Below, one piece after another: positions 6,620 through 10,550 of a DNA stretch of 10,550 nt. The stretch comes from an uncultured Clostridia bacterium (lineage in GTDB: Bacteria > Bacillota > Clostridia > Christensenellales > CAG-314), in NCBI GenBank assembly GCA_937915515.1, contig CALGIK010000289.1:1-10550 (forward strand), given 5' to 3'. Both the position numbers and the translations under genes were made by a program. The notes under the pieces were generated by a model, which searched no databases, was not told the origin of the DNA, and saw only the letters and a program-made list of their open reading frames with translations. The stretch's first letter is position 1. Each line of letters begins with the position of its first letter.

Positions 6620-6690
6620 GGCAACCGTAGTTAAAATTAACCCTTAGGTCCTGTAGCTTTGCGTCACAGACTTTCGTCTGTTTTGCCTTT
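6613..6690 (-). promoter_or_regulatory. c-di-GMP-I (GEMM-I) riboswitch aptamer
   Basis: The minus strand carries the class I cyclic-di-GMP aptamer signature in order: GGCAAAA, with G6687 matching the ligand-contacting G20 of the Vibrio Vc2 aptamer; a 6-bp hairpin ACAGAC-GAAA-GTCTGT with the GAAA tetraloop at 6675-6672; the invariant GACGCAAAGC (6665-6656), whose A6660 matches the intercalating A47; a tetraloop receptor formed by CCTAAG (6648-6643) and TACGG (6629-6625), close to the classic 11-nt receptor; and TTGCCAGTTGCC, in which C6614 matches C92. Compared with common members, the stretch between the two TTGCC elements is one base short. Because C6614 and its strand also form the 5' arm of the terminator, ligand binding should block termination and turn the downstream operon on. 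Confidence 0.93.
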
Positions 6691-6719
6691 AACTTCTCAC
6701 TCTTATATTATATACGCAT

Positions 6720-6749
6720 ATATTAAAACAAAAATTATCTTTTTGTCAA
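6720..6749 (-). promoter_or_regulatory. Sigma-A-like promoter of the riboswitch operon
   Basis: TTGACA (6749-6744) is a perfect -35 box; TAATAT (6725-6720) lies 18 bp downstream and matches four of six -10 bases. Transcription would start near 6713, about 23 nt before the aptamer, giving a leader of about 137 nt. A second TATAAT-like stretch lies a few bases further on (around 6705-6712) but is badly spaced. The rest of the 6750-6825 gap is AT-rich with no convincing terminator for the kinase gene and holds a tandem 8-bp repeat (ATACAAAT twice, 6811-6826). Confidence 0.72.
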
Positions 6750-6825
6750 CTCTTTTTTAAATAATTATTGCTACTTTTGTCGATTATTTTTAAATATTAT
6801 CTTTTGCATTATACAAATATACAAA

Positions 6826-7908
6826 TTAATAATCACAAACGTCTGTGCTTATTTTTTTTATAGGTAATTTTTTATAAGGATAACGGCTATTTAAAAGTTT
6901 AAGATATGCATTCTCTAACGGTATCCATTCGTTTTCGTAGCGCTCGTATTTTTCCATGCCGTCTCGGGAAATAATACGACGGCGCTGTTCCGTCTTGTTT
7001 ACGCTTAATATTACTCCCAAATTGTACAGATCACTGACATAAGGATGCAGACAATAACACCCTTCCACTATATTTATCCTTGAAGGAATAGCTTTTTTGG
7101 TAACAAATTTGTCACTGCCGCAATCGTATCTCTCATAATCAAAAGCATCGCCGTCCTTCATCTTAATCAGAGTTTGACGCAGCCGTTCATAATGAATATT
7201 ACCGCCTATTTCTTTAAGTCTATCAGAACTACGCATAGATATAGGCAAAAAGAAGTCGTCGGCAGATAATACATTGCATTGATAATAATTGCTTAAAACT
7301 TTAGCAAAATAACTTTTTCCCGCACCGCTGTTTCCGTCGATAGCTACCGTTACAGTAAGATTAGTATTAAGTAAGCTCTCAATAGTATCAATTATGTCAA
7401 ACAAAAACCAAAAATCACGGTTAACCACTCTGTAAGAAGGATAATAGTTTAACTTTACGGCAGAAGAATGAGACAACAACGGACAATCATTTGATATATA
7501 CTCGTTAATATACCTTTTTACTGACAAATAAGGTAAATTAATCTTTTTTTCTTTTACAAGATTAGTAAAAACAGACAGCTTATTTAAAAAATCTTGTTGG
7601 TTTCCGTTATTAAGCAAATTACTTTTAATAAAAATTTGGTTTAAGGTTATTAAATTCTTTTCAGCACGCACAAAAGGGCGTATATTTACCCGCGAAATAT
7701 TCAAAAAATCGTCTGATTCGTTTTCGTCGATGCTTTTTTGCGTAACAGAAACATTGGCCTCGCTAAGTATACGGCGCAGGCTTTCGTCTTCATCCTTAAT
7801 AAAATGCCCGCCCATAAATTCACTTTGAAAAAGAAGCTTAATATAATCTTGAGTACGCATTAAGGGGTAAAGTCTATAGAAATTTAATATTTGCTGACAA
7901 ATATCCAT
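6826..7908 (-). CDS. Uridine-kinase-like P-loop kinase with an extra N-terminal domain
   Basis: 360 residues. The C-terminal half (about 185-345) has the uridine kinase/phosphoribulokinase fold: Walker A DGNSGAGKS (191-199), the substrate-side acidic pair in SADDFFLP (215-222), the strand end NIVEGCY (279-285) as Walker B equivalent, and an arginine-rich lid EQRRRIISRDG (307-317). Such enzymes transfer phosphate from ATP to a nucleoside or a sugar-like substrate in the cytoplasm. The N-terminal part (about 1-175) is not in standard uridine kinases (about 210 residues in total); it begins with YPLMRTQDYIKLLFQSEF and MGGHFIKDE, and I do not know a function for it. The ATG shares one base with the nrdR stop (TAATG), so the two are translationally coupled and share a transcript. 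Coupling to a ribonucleotide reductase regulator fits a nucleotide-related role, but the substrate is unproven. Confidence 0.75.
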   Translation of the reverse strand: MDICQQILNFYRLYPLMRTQDYIKLLFQSEFMGGHFIKDEDESLRRILSEANVSVTQKSIDENESDDFLNISRVNIRPFVRAEKNLITLNQIFIKSNLLNNGNQQDFLNKLSVFTNLVKEKKINLPYLSVKRYINEYISNDCPLLSHSSAVKLNYYPSYRVVNRDFWFLFDIIDTIESLLNTNLTVTVAIDGNSGAGKSYFAKVLSNYYQCNVLSADDFFLPISMRSSDRLKEIGGNIHYERLRQTLIKMKDGDAFDYERYDCGSDKFVTKKAIPSRINIVEGCYCLHPYVSDLYNLGVILSVNKTEQRRRIISRDGMEKYERYENEWIPLENAYLKLLNSRYPYKKLPIKKISTDVCDY

Positions 7909-8390
7909 TAATCTTTTGTTTTTCCGTTATCGTTTTCTGCCGGTTGAAAAAGTTTTTTTATCTCATCAAAAAATGTATTTCTGTCCTTAAATTGACGGTA
8001 AACAGAAGCAAATCTGATGTAAGCCACTTCGTCAATATTTTTTAAGCCATCCATTACGAGTTCGCCTATCTCCTTGCTTGTCACTTCCTGCTTTAAGCTG
8101 TTGTGAAGCGTCTTTTGAATATCGTCTACAAGCAAATCAATCTGCTCCATAGAAACAGGACGTTTTTCGCATGATTTAAGTATCCCGTTCTTCAATTTGT
8201 TGGCATCAAACAGCTGACGGTTTCCGTCGTTTTTTATTACGAGGATCTTTGATTCCTCTATTGTTTCGTAAGTAGTAAAGCGTTTTCCGCAGCTTGTACA
8301 TTCCCTTCGACGGCGGATAGCATTGCCTTCCACATACGGACGGCTGTCTATCACCTTTAAATCGGTACATCCGCAATATTTACACTTCAT
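7908..8390 (-). CDS. nrdR: Transcriptional repressor NrdR
   Basis: 160 residues, full length for the family (about 150-160). NrdR senses ATP/dATP and represses ribonucleotide reductase genes. The N-terminal zinc ribbon has Cys3-Cys6 and Cys31-Cys34, with the basic DNA-contacting stretch IRRRREC (25-31) and the typical KRFTTYE (36-42). The ATP-cone follows (about 46-136), with [18 protein letters not shown] at its start and the usual [12 protein letters not shown] near its end (about 125-136). ATG start with AGAGGT about 5 nt upstream. It lies 26 nt after the glycoside hydrolase gene and overlaps the kinase gene by 1 nt. No ribonucleotide reductase gene and no clear NrdR box are visible in the window. 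Confidence 0.97.
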   Translation of the reverse strand: MKCKYCGCTDLKVIDSRPYVEGNAIRRRRECTSCGKRFTTYETIEESKILVIKNDGNRQLFDANKLKNGILKSCEKRPVSMEQIDLLVDDIQKTLHNSLKQEVTSKEIGELVMDGLKNIDEVAYIRFASVYRQFKDRNTFFDEIKKLFQPAENDNGKTKD

Positions 8391-8416
8391 TTTTACCTCT
8401 GTTTTTTCTTAAATTT

Positions 8417-10550
8417 CTACGCACAAATAAAGGAGAAAGATGCTGTCTTTCCTGCCGTCAGGTTTATTCCTTTGACACATACATTTACGTCTGTAACAAG
8501 TGTATATTCTCCGTTGCTCTTTTTAAGTCTTTTTACGTTATCGGGTAAATATAGGTCAAAAGAGGCGCTCTTTTTTGCTTTGATGTCAACATTAAGAATA
8601 TTCTTTTCGGTTAAAGAAATATTAACTGTCATAGCGCCGACGGCGTTTAATCCTTCCACCTCGATGTTTTTCCATCCCTCGGGTATGCAAGGCAATATTT
8701 TTATCACGCCTGCCTTAGAATATAACAGCATTTCTTGTATAGCGGCGGCAAACGCCATATTTGCCGCCAACTGCGGGGAAGACCAAACATCAAAACCTAC
8801 TACGCCATTGTTGCGCCAATCGCAATAGGCTAATGCAAGGTTATTTAAACTGCAGTAATTTATGGCATTAGTTAAGCATTCTACCGCTTGTTGACGTTGC
8901 TGCAAGCGGATAAAGACACGAGCTAAATTTATTAATGTTAATGCGGTTTGACGATTGCCGCTTTCCGACAGTTTTTTTCGTGCGCTGATTAAATATGGCT
9001 TTATCGCTTCCTCGGCGCTCAAAAAATCAACTTCTTTTGAGCCATAAGCGGAGTACATTGCAGCTACTCCCGCAGTTGTGTAATCGCTTATTGGTTGTGC
9101 GTAGTCTTTAAGCGAGCCGTCGTTTTGTATGGACAGATTAGGTATTTTGGTAAGCATATCCTTCCATTTTTCGATTTCGTCAAGGTACATATTTGCGCTG
9201 TTTGCGCCTTCGATAATGTTGGATAAAAGCTGACGAGCTAAACAAAAATCAATTGCGGCATCTTTATTTATGTATATGCCTTTGGTTTTTTCACCTTCCG
9301 CCGACATAGGCGAATACGATGGGTTTGCTTCGTAAAAACCCATTCTGTCTAATTTAAAAAATTCCTCATAAAATTGCGCTACCTCCTTCATAAAAGGCAA
9401 AGCACGGTTTTTTAAAAATTTTGTATCGCCAGTATACAAATAATAATCATAAAAAAGTGAAGCAATAATCCCAGCACAGCCGGTAAAATGCAAAACGTCG
9501 GGGTCGGAAGAACCTACACGCGCAGTCACGCCCGCAGTAACGGAAGGCAAGAATAAACCCCGCACACCAAAAAGACGCATTGCATTGTCACGCATATCGG
9601 GCTTATTTTGTTCGGCGTAAACAAAGAGAGGCTCTAATAATTCCAGCATATCTCCCGCAAAGACGGAAACGTAGGACGTCGGTGTTTTAGTTTCAAAGCT
9701 TACGTTGTTTTCGACAGCTTTAAAACTGCCGTTAAATAAACCGTTGGGTAAAACAATTTTGCCTTCCTTATCGGTACTGCAGTAAAGAAGATATCTGCCG
9801 TAATTCCACATCTTTTCGGCAAGTTTAGCACTTATTTCCCCTTGAGCACATTGCGATAATAGTTCCTCTGTCCAATTATCTGAGTTTTCTAAATTGATTG
9901 ACACGCTTTCCATAGCTTTTTGATGAATTGCGATATGCTTTTTTATCAATTTGTCGTAGGTATCTTTGTTTAACACTAATAATGATTTTAGATTTTTAAA
10001 TTCCTTCTCTTTGTAAGAATTAACAAATGTTTTTAAAACAATAAGTACGCTGTTTGCGCCTTTAATAAACAAACTATTTTCCCTAATCTCCATACTGCCG
10101 CCGTAAAACGTGACTTTTGCGACAGCGCCGAATTCCGTTCCGTCATCGCTGTGAGCGCAAAAATACATAAAATTAGGTTCATATTTTGTAAAAATACCGT
10201 CTGGAAGTGCAGACATCCCTACGGGTGTACGTGCATTGATTTTGTCCAACATATTTAAGGAAAGTTCGACGTCAATTTGTTTTTGACCTGTTTTTGTAAG
10301 CTCGCAAACAATATAATCGTCTGCTCTTGACACAAAAGCATTGCGTAAAAAGCGGGTAGAACCGTCGGCAAAATTGACGGTTATCTCGCCGCTGCCTGTA
10401 TTAATTATTCTCGAATAATCTTTAGGTGTTTTTTCGGCTTTATAGTTAATGTTTAAAACACATAACGGTAAAGAGCTAAAAGGCTGCGGACGAAAATTTT
10501 TTTGAATAAGCGCTTTTGTAAAAAGTGTTTGCGCTTCTTCCAAATTGTTT
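8417..10550 (-). CDS. GH95-fold glycoside hydrolase (alpha-fucosidase/galactosidase family), N-terminus beyond window
   Basis: At least 710 residues; the frame stays open to the right edge, and the TTG at 10543 is probably internal, since GH95 proteins have another 70-100 residues before this point. No signal peptide can be judged. Numbering from that TTG: the end of the N-terminal beta-sandwich shows KDYSRIIN and LRNAFVSRADDYIV (about 41-79); the alpha/alpha barrel shows GRYLLYCS and LPNGLFNGSF (249-274), matching RYLL...LPANLQGLWN of GH95, then ELLEPLF (301-307), TGCAG and YYLYTGDTKFL (354-377), NPSYSP (407-412); the C-terminal part shows QLAANMAFAAAIQEMLL (591-607) and ILPCIPEGWKNIEVEGLNAVG (about 616-636). 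GH95 enzymes remove alpha-L-fucose or L-galactose from glycans. By eye, residues thought to be catalytic in GH95 (the NIN pair, the Glu in SPEN, the Asp in QIDGN) are not kept here, so activity or substrate may differ. Family assignment good; function open. Confidence 0.8.
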   Translation of the reverse strand, partial: NNLEEAQTLFTKALIQKNFRPQPFSSLPLCVLNINYKAEKTPKDYSRIINTGSGEITVNFADGSTRFLRNAFVSRADDYIVCELTKTGQKQIDVELSLNMLDKINARTPVGMSALPDGIFTKYEPNFMYFCAHSDDGTEFGAVAKVTFYGGSMEIRENSLFIKGANSVLIVLKTFVNSYKEKEFKNLKSLLVLNKDTYDKLIKKHIAIHQKAMESVSINLENSDNWTEELLSQCAQGEISAKLAEKMWNYGRYLLYCSTDKEGKIVLPNGLFNGSFKAVENNVSFETKTPTSYVSVFAGDMLELLEPLFVYAEQNKPDMRDNAMRLFGVRGLFLPSVTAGVTARVGSSDPDVLHFTGCAGIIASLFYDYYLYTGDTKFLKNRALPFMKEVAQFYEEFFKLDRMGFYEANPSYSPMSAEGEKTKGIYINKDAAIDFCLARQLLSNIIEGANSANMYLDEIEKWKDMLTKIPNLSIQNDGSLKDYAQPISDYTTAGVAAMYSAYGSKEVDFLSAEEAIKPYLISARKKLSESGNRQTALTLINLARVFIRLQQRQQAVECLTNAINYCSLNNLALAYCDWRNNGVVGFDVWSSPQLAANMAFAAAIQEMLLYSKAGVIKILPCIPEGWKNIEVEGLNAVGAMTVNISLTEKNILNVDIKAKKSASFDLYLPDNVKRLKKSNGEYTLVTDVNVCVKGINLTAGKTASFSFICA

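Noticed and set aside
6755..6790. A/T inverted repeat (AAATAAT with ATTATTT) as terminator of the kinase gene
   Set aside because: It has no G-C pairs in the stem and is followed by A residues in the direction of transcription, not U.
10541..10543. TTG as the true start of the glycoside hydrolase
   Set aside because: The frame remains open to the window edge, no Shine-Dalgarno site can be seen, and the GH95 N-terminal domain would be incomplete; the gene most likely begins outside the window.
1..10550. tRNA, rRNA, CRISPR arrays, insertion sequences or attachment sites
   Set aside because: I looked on both strands and found no cloverleaf, regularly spaced repeats, transposase or terminal repeats.

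Overview
The window is AT-rich, and every gene I can support lies on the minus strand, so the biology reads from right to left. NrdR, Shine-Dalgarno sites of AGGAG type, sigma-A-like promoters, SipW-type signal peptidase and TasA-like secreted proteins, and a class I cyclic-di-GMP riboswitch together suggest a low-GC Gram-positive bacterium, most likely a Clostridia-type Bacillota. This placement is an inference from gene content; there is no rRNA or marker gene that settles it.

Right block (about 10550 to 6826): a glycoside hydrolase of the GH95 fold, cut off at its N-terminus by the window edge; the ribonucleotide reductase repressor NrdR; and a uridine-kinase-like P-loop kinase with an extra N-terminal domain. 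The three are packed tightly (26 nt, then a 1-nt TAATG overlap) and look like one transcript whose promoter lies outside the window.

Regulatory gap (6825 to 6577): a sigma-A-like promoter, then a c-di-GMP-I (GEMM-I) riboswitch, then a textbook intrinsic terminator, then a ribosome binding site. The 5' arm of the terminator is made of the same bases that supply the 3' ligand-binding strand of the aptamer, so the two structures exclude each other. That predicts an ON switch: high c-di-GMP gives read-through.

Left block (6576 to 1): six genes in a row behind the riboswitch. They are a short membrane-anchored TasA-like protein, a larger TasA-like secreted protein with a SipW-type leader (AYA-WF), a SipW-like signal peptidase with a Ser/His catalytic pair, a membrane-anchored AAA+ ATPase of the McrB type, a DUF2357 protein of the McrC-partner type with a long lysine-rich coiled coil where a nuclease domain would be expected, and a second signal peptidase that runs off the left edge and is start-stop coupled (ATGA) to the DUF2357 gene. 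Three perfect or near-perfect hairpins sit in the gaps between these genes, and an internal promoter may precede the larger secreted protein.

The most unusual feature is this combination: a c-di-GMP-controlled surface-fibre or matrix operon that carries an McrBC-like pair tied to the membrane and apparently lacking a nuclease. I infer that the ATPase pair has been recruited to secretion, assembly or remodelling of the fibre and not to DNA restriction, but the sequence alone cannot prove it.
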